Shown piece after piece: positions 15,136 through 22,556 of a DNA stretch of 64,000 nucleotides. Both the position numbers and the translations under genes were made by a program. Position 1 is the stretch's first letter. Every line of letters starts with the position of its first letter. Source of the stretch: Myxococcus stipitatus (GTDB lineage: Bacteria > Myxococcota > Myxococcia > Myxococcales > Myxococcaceae); assembly GCF_038561935.1 (NCBI RefSeq), contig NZ_CP102770.1, positions 4,092,001 to 4,156,000 of the forward strand, given 5' to 3'. A model generated the notes under the pieces. The model saw only the letters and a program-made list of their open reading frames with translations. It searched no databases and had not been told where the DNA came from.

Positions 15136-15489
15136 ATGTTTCATCTCCTCGCAGGCATCCTCGCGGCGGCGGGTGTCGCCGGCTCCCAACCTGTTACGGA
15201 TTATGACGAACAGGAGGCCCCGGACGCGGAGGTGGGCCGGGCCTGCAAGACGCTGCAGGCCCCCGGTGGCAAGACGGCCCACGTCTGCAGGACCTGGTAC
15301 GCCATCGGGGGTGGTTCCTACCGAGGCACCTGGGACACCAGCCGGTACTCCGCGGGCTCGTATCTCCAGGGCAACGCGGACGGGCGCATCTACAACCTGA
15401 CGTGGGATGGCAGCTATCGCGGCGTCCGACGCTTCGTCATGCGGCTGTGTAACGCGCGCACCCGCAAGTGCGCGGCCACCTGGTGGTAG
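15136..15489 (+). CDS. small secreted protein, unrecognised
   Basis: A 117-residue protein starting at ATG 15136, preceded by CAGGAG. The first 17 residues (MFHLLAGILAAAGVAGS) look like a signal peptide. The mature part has four Cys (in RACKTL, HVCRTW, RLCNAR and KCAATW), which could form two disulfides, and a run of aromatic and Gly/Ser residues (SYRGTW, SAGSYLQG, TWDGSYRG) with two SYRG(T/V) copies that hint at a small repeated beta structure. I do not recognise a family. It converges on the acetyltransferase gene with only three bases between the stop codons. Low GC skew or foreign codon use is not evident. Confidence 0.7.
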   Translation: MFHLLAGILAAAGVAGSQPVTDYDEQEAPDAEVGRACKTLQAPGGKTAHVCRTWYAIGGGSYRGTWDTSRYSAGSYLQGNADGRIYNLTWDGSYRGVRRFVMRLCNARTRKCAATWW

Positions 15490-15492
15490 CGG

Positions 15493-16065
15493 CTACCCGG
15501 CCGGAGGACTCCAATCCCAGGCGACGACGGCCCACTCGTCCGTCGCGTCGCGGTAGGTGTGCACGGTCTTGAAGCCCACGCGCTCGTGGACGCGCAGGGA
15601 GCGGGTGTTGCGCACGGAGACCTCGGTGACGAGCAGGTCGAAGCGCTCGCGATACACCTCGCGGTGCTTGTCATAGAGCTGCTCGACGAGGCCCTGTCCC
15701 CGGTGGGCCTTGTCGACGCAAATCTGTCCCATGACGTAGAAGCGCAGGTCCTTCATCGCGCGCCCCCGGTACTCCAGGCGGTCCAGGATGTCGAACATGG
15801 GGACGAGCACGGGCAGCATCGCGCGGCACTCCCGAGGCATGGACAGGGCATAGGCCACCACGTCCTCGCCGTGCCGGGCGATGATGCTGGGCGCCAGCGC
15901 GTGCATGCGCTCCAGCACCGGCAGCTCATGCTCCACGGTGACGAAGCCCTGGTCGCGCATCTCCGCCGCGTCGAGCGTCTGCTTCAGGTTCTTGCGCTGC
16001 AGCTCGATGATGCGCGCGAGCTGCGCGGTGCTGCTCACCGTCGTCACGTCGTACGGGTTGGCCAT
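15493..16065 (-). CDS. GNAT-family N-acetyltransferase
   Basis: The 190-residue product has the GNAT acetyl-CoA site GQICVDKAHRGQGLVEQLY at about residues 112-130, with the R/Q-x-x-G-x-G/A pattern in HRGQGL, followed by the LLVTEVSVRNTRSLRVHERVGF strand-helix that usually completes the fold. The acceptor cannot be predicted; the family covers small molecules, peptides and proteins. It is transcribed alone, towards the secreted-protein gene and away from the kinase gene start, but in the same direction as the kinase 33 nt upstream, so it may be read through from it. Confidence 0.85.
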   Translation of the reverse strand: MANPYDVTTVSSTAQLARIIELQRKNLKQTLDAAEMRDQGFVTVEHELPVLERMHALAPSIIARHGEDVVAYALSMPRECRAMLPVLVPMFDILDRLEYRGRAMKDLRFYVMGQICVDKAHRGQGLVEQLYDKHREVYRERFDLLVTEVSVRNTRSLRVHERVGFKTVHTYRDATDEWAVVAWDWSPPAG

Positions 16066-16098
16066 GGGCCCGAGGATAGAGCAGCGAGCCCGCGTCGA

Positions 16099-18990
16099 CT
16101 ATCGAGCCCCCAGGGCGTGATGGCGGGCCAGCCACTGCTCCACGTCCTGGTGCTCCCGGAACCGCGACTTGCCCGCATCCTGGTTGTGGAGCTGCGCGGC
16201 CCTGGCGAGTGCGATGGCTCGCGGCAGGCCGCCCGGCTCCTTCTCGAGCGCGCGAGCCAGCAGGAAGCGCGCGTTGGCCAGTTCCCCCGGATTCGCGTCC
16301 GGGCCGGGCTGCTCCAGGATTCCGAGGGCCCGCTCCAGCAGCGGGAGGGCCTTGCGAGGCTGCCCGAGGCCCAGCTGGTGCTGGCCCATCCGCGTCAGCT
16401 CGATTCCCGCCTTGGGGTGCCGCGGGCCCAGCTTCTTCTCGAGGATGGCCATGGCCCGCTCCTGGTGGGGCAGGGCCTCCTGGAAGCGGCCCAGGGCCGC
16501 GAGCGTCAGGCCCATGCGGGAGTGCGCCTGGGCCAGGTCCTGCGAGTCGGGCTGCACCTTCTCCCGGATGCGGACCGCCTGGGTGTAGTGCTGGAGGGCC
16601 TCGTCATGGCGCCCCTGCTCGAGCAGGAAGCCGCCCAGGTTGAAGTAGCCGCTGGACGCTGGATCGCTGTCCTCGCCATAGACATCCAGGTTGATGGCGA
16701 GCGCCTCGCGCCCGTGCTTCATCGCCGCGGCGTAGTCGCCGAGCTGGACGCTGAAGACCGCGATGTTCGACAGCACCGTCGCGAGGTAGGGGTGCTTGGG
16801 ACCGTACGTCTTCCGGTAGATGGCCTCCGCTTCGTGAAGGAAGCGCAGCGCCTCCTCGAAGCGGGAGAACTCGTAGAGCACGTGGCCCATGGTGAGCAGC
16901 GCCGTGCCGAGCTCCGGCTCGTTGTTCGAGTAGATGCTCCGGGCCAGCTCCACCGCGCGCTGACTCGCCGCCAGCGCCTCTTCCTTCCTGCCTCGCTTGC
17001 GGTACAGGCTGGCGAGGTTGCGGTAGTACCGCGCCTCGATGCGGGCATCACCGCCCAGCCGCTTCAGGGCCGCCTCGGCATGGCCGGGCACCACGCCGTC
17101 AGGGTCCACCTCCGGCCCCACGAGGCCCACCAGCCGAATCATGTCCGCCCAGGACTTGGCGACCTGCCGGTCATGGCGACTGGCGTGGGCGAGCTGGATG
17201 GCCTGGTGCAGCGTCTTGATGGCGTCGCGGTAGGCCAGGTTGTTGCCTTGCGATTCCGCCACGAGGTCCAGCACCTCCGCTTCCAGCGGGCCATAGCCGA
17301 TGGCGTGGGCCTCGCTCGCGGCGTCGTTCGCGAGCTGGAGCGCGGGCGCGACCTGTCCCGCGTTGAGCTTCGCGCGGACCTGGGCGCGCTTCGCCCGCAC
17401 GGCCTCCATGCGCTTCTGGTTCGGCTCGTCCGATGGAGGAGGCTCGGGCGCGGCCAGCGCGGCCAGGTTCTCGCAGACGGACAGGTTCTCCAGCGAGTGC
17501 ACCAGCCGGGGCGAGTTCTGGATGACCTGCGTGTCCGCGCTCGCCAGCATGTCCACGACGGCGCCCAGGTCCTTGAGCCGCTGGTCCAGGCAGATGACCC
17601 GCCGCTCGAGGAGCCGCTCCGTCTGCTGCCCCTTCACGCGCGTGGCGACACAGGCCTCGTGGCTGGCGGACACCCAGGCCCGCGAGTAGCCATCCAACGT
17701 CCGCTCCACTTCCGTCCAGGCGCCGGGCGCGTAGGGCAGGGCGCTGCGGGTGAAGCTGGCCTTCGCCGCGCTCTTGCGTGCGTCGTCCCAGACGCCGGAG
17801 AGGGCCTGCTCGCTGCCCGCGCACGGGTCTCCCGACGTGGAGCGATGGAGGACGGCGCCTCCCGCGAGGAAGAGCAGGCCCGCGCCGGCCGCGAGCGCCA
17901 CGCGGCGCCACTGCTCTCCCGGCGCATGGCTGAGCCGGCGCAGGAGCACCTCCATCGACTCGTGCCGTGCCTGGGGCGAGGGCGCGAGTCCTTGAAGCAG
18001 CACCTGATGAATCCACGCGGGAACATCCGTGCCCGGCGGAGGCTTGGGGCCGACGGAGGCCTGCGCCGTGCCCGCGGTGTCCTTCTCCGTCGTGCTGTCG
18101 ATGACGGGCCGCTTGCCATAGAGCGCCTCGTACAGCGCCACGCAGAAGCTGTACTGGTCGCTGCTCGCGTCGGAGGGCTCGCCGCGCTTCTGCTCCGGGG
18201 ACATGTACGCTGGCGTCCCGAGCATGATGTCGGAGCGCGTGAGCCACTCGGAGCGGCGGGTGGGGGACTCGGTGCCTGGAGGCGTGGGCGTGTCGTCGAG
18301 CCCCTCGACGATGCGCGCGAGGCCGAAGTCGGTGATGCGCACGCGCCCGTCCTTTCCGACGAGCACGTTGTCCGGCTTGAAGTCGCGGTGCACCAGGCCC
18401 TGTGCATGCGCGGCGGCGAGTCCTCGGCCCGCCTGGATGAACAGGGCCAGCGTCTCTCGCCACGGCGCGCGCACCTTGTTGCGCCGGATGTGCGCGCGCA
18501 GCGTGGCCCCGTCCACCAGCTCCATGGCCAGGAAGACGTTCTCTCCGAAGTGCCCCACGTCGTGGATGGTGATGACGTTGGGGTGGATGACGCGGGCGGT
18601 GGCCTGGGCCTCGCGCAGCAGCCGGGCTTGGGCTCGCTCCAGGTGCACGGGGTTCGTCGAGTCGATGCGAATCAGCTTCAGGGCGACGCGGCGGTCCAGC
18701 TCCGGGTCATACGCGGCATGCACCACACCCATGCCCCCGGAGCCGATGCGCTCGAGGACCACATACCGGCCCAGGAGGGCGCCGCGCTCAATCCAGGGCG
18801 GCTGTGGGGGCGCGGCGTTAGGAGGGGAGAGGGATGGACTGGGGGCCCCGTCCTCATCGCGAGCCGCCTCCGCGACGAGTGCTCGACAGGACGCGCAGGA
18901 ATCAAGATGCTGCTCCATCCGATGCGTCGCTTCAGCGTCCAGTTCTCCCTGTGCGAAGGCGAAGAGTTGTCGCGTCTCGATGCAGTCCAT
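16099..18990 (-). CDS. transmembrane Ser/Thr protein kinase with N-terminal anti-sigma zinc finger and C-terminal TPR array
   Basis: ATG 18990 gives 963 residues. Residues 1-45 form an anti-sigma-type zinc finger (His28, Cys32, Cys35 in HLDSCASC). The Hanks kinase domain follows at about 74-340: GSGGMGVV loop (83-90), VALK with Lys105, HRDFKPDN, ITDFGLAR and GTPAYMSPEQ, all catalytic residues present. A membrane helix lies near residue 367 (VALAAGAGLLFLAGGAVL). The outer 550 residues contain many 34-42-residue helical repeats of the TPR type, including six or more tetratricopeptide-12-like units with LGxxxxALxxxxxAL patterns. It is divergent from a sigma factor gene 40 bp away. The simplest model is a kinase that senses via the TPR part and binds that sigma factor through the zinc finger. 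Confidence 0.92.
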   Translation of the reverse strand: MDCIETRQLFAFAQGELDAEATHRMEQHLDSCASCRALVAEAARDEDGAPSPSLSPPNAAPPQPPWIERGALLGRYVVLERIGSGGMGVVHAAYDPELDRRVALKLIRIDSTNPVHLERAQARLLREAQATARVIHPNVITIHDVGHFGENVFLAMELVDGATLRAHIRRNKVRAPWRETLALFIQAGRGLAAAHAQGLVHRDFKPDNVLVGKDGRVRITDFGLARIVEGLDDTPTPPGTESPTRRSEWLTRSDIMLGTPAYMSPEQKRGEPSDASSDQYSFCVALYEALYGKRPVIDSTTEKDTAGTAQASVGPKPPPGTDVPAWIHQVLLQGLAPSPQARHESMEVLLRRLSHAPGEQWRRVALAAGAGLLFLAGGAVLHRSTSGDPCAGSEQALSGVWDDARKSAAKASFTRSALPYAPGAWTEVERTLDGYSRAWVSASHEACVATRVKGQQTERLLERRVICLDQRLKDLGAVVDMLASADTQVIQNSPRLVHSLENLSVCENLAALAAPEPPPSDEPNQKRMEAVRAKRAQVRAKLNAGQVAPALQLANDAASEAHAIGYGPLEAEVLDLVAESQGNNLAYRDAIKTLHQAIQLAHASRHDRQVAKSWADMIRLVGLVGPEVDPDGVVPGHAEAALKRLGGDARIEARYYRNLASLYRKRGRKEEALAASQRAVELARSIYSNNEPELGTALLTMGHVLYEFSRFEEALRFLHEAEAIYRKTYGPKHPYLATVLSNIAVFSVQLGDYAAAMKHGREALAINLDVYGEDSDPASSGYFNLGGFLLEQGRHDEALQHYTQAVRIREKVQPDSQDLAQAHSRMGLTLAALGRFQEALPHQERAMAILEKKLGPRHPKAGIELTRMGQHQLGLGQPRKALPLLERALGILEQPGPDANPGELANARFLLARALEKEPGGLPRAIALARAAQLHNQDAGKSRFREHQDVEQWLARHHALGAR

Positions 18991-19030
18991 GACGAGGCAA
19001 CGAATATACCCAACGGGGGCGGTCAAGAAG
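18991..19030. promoter_or_regulatory. 40-bp divergent promoter space between kinase and sigma-factor genes
   Basis: Only 40 bp separate the two start codons, so the promoters must overlap each other or the coding starts. The stretch contains GAATATA near 19003, richer in A/T than anything around it, but I cannot define -35/-10 hexamers. Co-regulation of the pair is the natural inference. Confidence 0.45.
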
Positions 19031-19726
19031 ATGAGTGGCACTGAGCATGAGGCGGACGTGGCCTTCGCGCAGGCCTGCGCACAAGGTGATGAACAGGCCC
19101 TCGCGGACTTCGAGTCCCGCTACACACCTTTGCTCCGAAAGGCGCTCATCCACCGAGGTCTGGAACTCGGGGTGGTGGACGAGGCCCTCCAGCTTCTGCG
19201 GGTGAAGCTCTTCCTCCCCAGCGGGGAGCGCGCTCCAAGAATCCTGGACTACGAGGGACAGGGCTCGCTCGTGTCGTGGCTGCGTGTCGCGGCGCTGCGC
19301 ACCGCGCTCAACCTGATGCGGGAGCGGAAGATTTCGCTTGATCTGGATGATGCCCGGCTCGCGGAGAGCAGCGTGGCGCAGGTGGATGCGGACCAGCGGT
19401 TCATCCAGGAGAACTACCGCGAGGACTTCACGGCGTGCTTCCAGGAAGCACTCCGCGCGTTGGAGCCCCGGGCGCGCACGCTGCTGCGCCTGCACCTGGT
19501 GGAGGGCATGGGGACCGCGCAGATCGCCCGCGCGTATCAGGTGGACCGCTCCACGGTGAAACGCTGGCTGGCCCAGTTCCGCGAGCAGCTGCGACTGGAC
19601 GTGCGAGCGCGGCTCGCGGCCCGGCTGGGCGAGGACAGCCTGGAGCTGACGAGCCTGCTTCGCGTGCTCCAGAGCCAGCTGGACCTGAGCATCAGGAGCG
19701 CGATGTTGGACGTGACGCCCGGCTGA
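19031..19726 (+). CDS. sigma-70 family RNA polymerase sigma factor, Myxococcales-specific type
   Basis: A 231-residue protein from ATG 19031. Region 2 is in residues 15-100: DEQALADFESRYTPLLRKAL, then GQGSLVSWLRVAALRTALN. Region 4 is in LEPRARTLLRLHLVEGMGTAQIARAYQVDRSTVKRWLAQ, with a helix-turn-helix for -35 recognition. The layout resembles the myxobacterial Sig-70 family 1 factors. No region 1.1 or ECF extension is seen. Its neighbour in divergent orientation encodes a kinase with an anti-sigma zinc finger, a likely regulator. The ATG was chosen because it follows directly after the 40-bp gap; the ORF upstream of it runs through the kinase start. It converges on the dioxygenase gene with two bases between. 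Confidence 0.86.
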   Translation: MSGTEHEADVAFAQACAQGDEQALADFESRYTPLLRKALIHRGLELGVVDEALQLLRVKLFLPSGERAPRILDYEGQGSLVSWLRVAALRTALNLMRERKISLDLDDARLAESSVAQVDADQRFIQENYREDFTACFQEALRALEPRARTLLRLHLVEGMGTAQIARAYQVDRSTVKRWLAQFREQLRLDVRARLAARLGEDSLELTSLLRVLQSQLDLSIRSAMLDVTPG

Positions 19727-19728
19727 CG

Positions 19729-20508
19729 TCAGGGCCCGGAGCCGAGCGCCCGCCGCACCGCCACGTGGATGGGCGCGCCTTCGTCCCGCGCGGCGGCGGG
19801 GAACAGCGGCGGCTGGGCCATGAAGCGCGGTCGGGTGCCTCGATGGGGTTGCGCGGCGTGGACGAGGAACGGGTGGCACAGATAGACGGTGCCCGCTTCA
19901 CCCGTGGCCAGGGCGAGCGGCCGGGACTCGGTGGTCTCGAGCCGTGAGGCCAACTCCATGAAGGACAGGCCCTGCTCTCCTTCGGGGGCCAGGAGCCGGG
20001 CGATGTCGAGGTGCGAGCCGACGCGGATGCGCGTGGGCGCGTCGTCCTCCCCGACATCGGAGAAGAGGAACAGCATCAGGAGCACGCGGCCTCGCGAGGC
20101 GACGTTGACGCGCCACTCGAAGAACGAGCCCGTGCCTCCATCGGGAGGCGGGAAGCTGGCGTCGACGTGCCAGCCGTCGTCACCGGGGCTCTCGGGACTG
20201 GGGAAGCGCACGGGGAAGGAGCCCAGGCTCATGCGAGGCTGCCAGCGGCCGGGTCCGACGAGCTGGTCGAAGGCCGCATGCAGTCTCGGGGTGTTGGCGG
20301 CCTGTCGGAAGGGCTCCTGCATGTATTCCCCGAGCCGGACCACGGGGCGGGTCCAGGTCGATGCGTCGTCGGGCGAACACCCCGTGTCACGCCAGAGGAG
20401 GGCGCGCGCGGTGTCCGCGAGGGTTCGGGGGAAGGCGTCTTCGAGCTTCACGAAGCCTTCCTCGATGAACTGCTGGAGCTGGAGGTCGCTCAGGACGGGA
20501 GAGGTCAT
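19729..20508 (-). CDS. phytanoyl-CoA dioxygenase (PhyH)-family Fe(II)/2-oxoglutarate oxygenase
   Basis: ATG 20508 (ATGA overlap with the lipoprotein gene) yields 259 residues. The N-terminal LQQFIEEGFVKLEDAFP and the metal-binding WHVDAS (HxD at about residue 117) are the family hallmarks; the distal His is in HPFLVHAAQPHRGTRPRFM, where the Arg binds 2-oxoglutarate. The double-stranded beta-helix body lies between. Substrates in this family include acyl-CoA, halogenated products and antibiotics, so the substrate is open. Its tight coupling to a small lipoprotein gene is unusual and gives no substrate hint. Confidence 0.85.
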   Translation of the reverse strand: MTSPVLSDLQLQQFIEEGFVKLEDAFPRTLADTARALLWRDTGCSPDDASTWTRPVVRLGEYMQEPFRQAANTPRLHAAFDQLVGPGRWQPRMSLGSFPVRFPSPESPGDDGWHVDASFPPPDGGTGSFFEWRVNVASRGRVLLMLFLFSDVGEDDAPTRIRVGSHLDIARLLAPEGEQGLSFMELASRLETTESRPLALATGEAGTVYLCHPFLVHAAQPHRGTRPRFMAQPPLFPAAARDEGAPIHVAVRRALGSGP

Positions 20509-21011
20509 GGCGGTGCCTGACGTTGCGTGGTGTCGACCCTGAAAGGCCAGGTCTCGGACCCATCTGGAATCTCCGAAGCAGGGCCTCCGGCTTCCCGCGA
20601 CACCGTGGGCTTGAGTACGAACGGGTAGGTGACGGCGCCGCCATTGGCGGGGGGCTTGGGAAAGAGCCACGTCTTCGTGCGGGCGAGGATGCAGCGCTCG
20701 AGCGCCGGCTCATGAATGGTCGTCTTGACGAGCTCGGACTTCGCGACCGTTCCCTCCGGGTCGAGGGTGAACTTGATGGTGACCTTCCCGGAGCGGAAGG
20801 GGCGGGTCTCGTACGTCTTCTCGTAGCAGTCGGAGACCTGGTGCCTGTTCGCCCGGATGGCGGCGTGGATGGAGGGCGCGTCGAACGGCGTCCCGGGAGG
20901 CGGGGCGGGGGCGGTGGGGCGCTCCTCTGGAGCGTGGCGGCAGGCGGGCGTCGCGACAGCGAGCAGCAGGAGCGAGGCGAGAGGCTTCAGCATTGCCTCG
21001 GATGCTGCCAT
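20505..21011 (-). CDS. lipoprotein with AgmX/PglI-type C-terminal (TonB-like) domain
   Basis: The 168-residue product starts at ATG 21011, preceded by CGGAGGG at good spacing; an internal ATG at 20993 is possible. The signal is LKPLASLLLLAVATPAC with the lipobox Cys at residue 24. After a Pro-rich linker comes IHAAIRANRHQVSDCYEK, GKVTIKFTLDPEGTVAKSEL and ERCILARTKTWLFPKPP, the pattern of the AgmX/PglI C-terminal domain found on myxobacterial motility and transport proteins. These domains resemble the TonB C-terminus with a conserved Cys pair (DCYEK and RCILA). It probably acts in the periplasm. The partner is unknown. Confidence 0.82.
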   Translation of the reverse strand: MAASEAMLKPLASLLLLAVATPACRHAPEERPTAPAPPPGTPFDAPSIHAAIRANRHQVSDCYEKTYETRPFRSGKVTIKFTLDPEGTVAKSELVKTTIHEPALERCILARTKTWLFPKPPANGGAVTYPFVLKPTVSREAGGPASEIPDGSETWPFRVDTTQRQAPP

Positions 21012-21063
21012 GGGCGTGTCCCTCCGGGATGTGGAGAATCACCGGAGGGCACGGGACGCTTCG

Positions 21064-21453
21064 TCAGAGCATCTGGTGCATCGAGATGAGGTTGCCGCAG
21101 GTGTCCTCGAACAGCGCCGTGAGGACGGGGCCCGCGGGCGTGGGCTTCTGCCGGAACACCACGCCCAGCGCGGTCATCCGCTCATAGTCCTTCTGGATGT
21201 CCGTGGTGGCGAAGGACGTGGCCGGAATGCCGTCCGCGAAGATGGCCTTCTGGAAGGTGGTCGCCGCGGGGTGCTGGTTGGGCTCGAGCAGGAGCTGCAC
21301 ACCTTCGGGGTCATCCTTCGACACGACGGTCAGCCACCGCGCGCCACCGCCCATCGGCATGTCCACCTTCGTCTCGAATCCCAGGACCTCCGTGTAGAAC
21401 TTCTGCGCCTTGGCCTGGTCGTCGACGAACACACTGCTCAGCGTGATTCTCAT
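21064..21453 (-). CDS. VOC/glyoxalase-bleomycin-resistance-family protein
   Basis: ATG 21453 is preceded by CGAGGGACG and gives a 129-residue single VOC domain pair: ITLSSVFVDDQAKAQKFYTEVLGF at the start and LTALFEDTCGNLISMHQML at the end, the usual beta-alpha-beta-beta-beta units. The metal-binding positions include the Glu in LFEDTCGN. Members isomerise, dioxygenate or bind small molecules. Nothing here indicates the ligand. The ORF runs upstream of 21453 but without a ribosome binding site. Confidence 0.85.
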   Translation of the reverse strand: MRITLSSVFVDDQAKAQKFYTEVLGFETKVDMPMGGGARWLTVVSKDDPEGVQLLLEPNQHPAATTFQKAIFADGIPATSFATTDIQKDYERMTALGVVFRQKPTPAGPVLTALFEDTCGNLISMHQML

Positions 21454-21567
21454 CGTCCCTCGGGAGTGGGTGGCGCGGCACGGACCATTCCGCGCGACGT
21501 TCAACCAACTCGTTGAGGATAGTCGCGGCGCCCGAGCAGTCAATCCTCCGCTGGTGAGGGGAATCCC

Positions 21568-22452
21568 TCAGTCGCCGGACTCCTGGGCGCGCGCGCGCAC
21601 CTCCGCGGCGAAGAGCTCCGCCGCGGGCGCGCGAGGCGCCCCCTTGCGCCACAGCAGCGCGGCGAGCTCCGTGCGCGGCGCGGGGGACAGCCGCTTCACG
21701 ACCAGCCGCTCCACGTCGGCGAGGCGCGGCTCCGGCAGCACCGTGACGGCGAGCCCCGCGCGGACGATGGCGAGCACCGTCGCGACGGCGTTGGACTCCA
21801 GCGCGACATGCGGCGACAGCTTGAGCGTCGCGAAGTACGCATCCACGCGTGAGCGCGCGCGCAGTCCCGGGGCGAGCAGGGCGAAGCGCTCGTTGGCGAG
21901 CTGCCGGGCCCCCACGCTCTCCGCCCCCGCGAGGGCATGGCTTCGCGCCACGACGAGCGCCAGCCGGCTGTCGAACACGGCCTCGGTGTCCAGGTCCGGT
22001 GAGCGGGCCGGCGCATAGCCCAACCCCACGTCCAGCTTTCCATCCGCCAGCCGCCGCTCCAGCTTGCGCACCACGGCCTCCTCCGCGCTCAGCGCGAGCC
22101 CCGGATGTCGCCGCAGCACCGCCGCCAGCGCGGGCACCACCAGCCCGCGCATGCTGGGCGGATAGCCCACGCGCAGGGCTCCCGTCGCCAGGCCCCGCAG
22201 CGCCCCCACGGCCACTCGCCCCGCGTCCACGTCCTCCAGCGCTCGCGAGGCGTAGGTGCGAAACAGCTCCCCCGCCTGCGTCAGGCGGACTCCCGTGCGG
22301 GCGCGCTCGAACAGGGGCGTGCCGAGCTCCTCCTCGAGCTGGCGGACCTGCTGGGACAACGTGGGCTGGGACACATGGACACGCCGTGCGGCCCGGCCGA
22401 AGTGAAGCGTGTCCGCCACGGCGGTGAAGTAGCGCAGGTGCCGAAGCTCCAT
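21568..22452 (-). CDS. LysR-family transcriptional regulator
   Basis: ATG 22452 (MELRHLRYFTAVADTLHF) gives 294 residues, standard for LysR. The winged helix-turn-helix is at residues 2-60, with FGRAARRVHVSQPTLSQQVRQLEEELGTPLF, and the rest is the periplasmic-binding-protein-like effector domain (LRVGYPPSMRGLVVPALAAVL; LDVGLGYAP). It is divergent from a ThDP enzyme/aldehyde dehydrogenase operon 104 bp away and a perfect palindrome with the T-N11-A pattern lies in between, so it very likely controls that operon. Downstream it runs towards the VOC gene. Confidence 0.9.
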   Translation of the reverse strand: MELRHLRYFTAVADTLHFGRAARRVHVSQPTLSQQVRQLEEELGTPLFERARTGVRLTQAGELFRTYASRALEDVDAGRVAVGALRGLATGALRVGYPPSMRGLVVPALAAVLRRHPGLALSAEEAVVRKLERRLADGKLDVGLGYAPARSPDLDTEAVFDSRLALVVARSHALAGAESVGARQLANERFALLAPGLRARSRVDAYFATLKLSPHVALESNAVATVLAIVRAGLAVTVLPEPRLADVERLVVKRLSPAPRTELAALLWRKGAPRAPAAELFAAEVRARAQESGD

Positions 22453-22461
22453 GTCGCCATC

Positions 22462-22476
22462 ATAGATGGCATCTAT
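22462..22476. promoter_or_regulatory. LysR-type operator candidate (T-N11-A palindrome)
   Basis: ATAGAT-GGC-ATCTAT is a perfect 6-bp inverted repeat (22462-22467 and 22471-22476) with T at 22463 and A at 22475, eleven bases apart, as in LysR boxes. It lies 10 nt from the regulator start and 80 nt upstream of the decarboxylase gene, the place expected for the recognition site. Confidence 0.6.
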
Positions 22477-22556
22477 CGACTCCATGCGAACAAACGAATG
22501 CGCGAATCGACCCCCCGCGCGTAGAACATGCGGTGTCACACAAAGGAAGGGACGCG

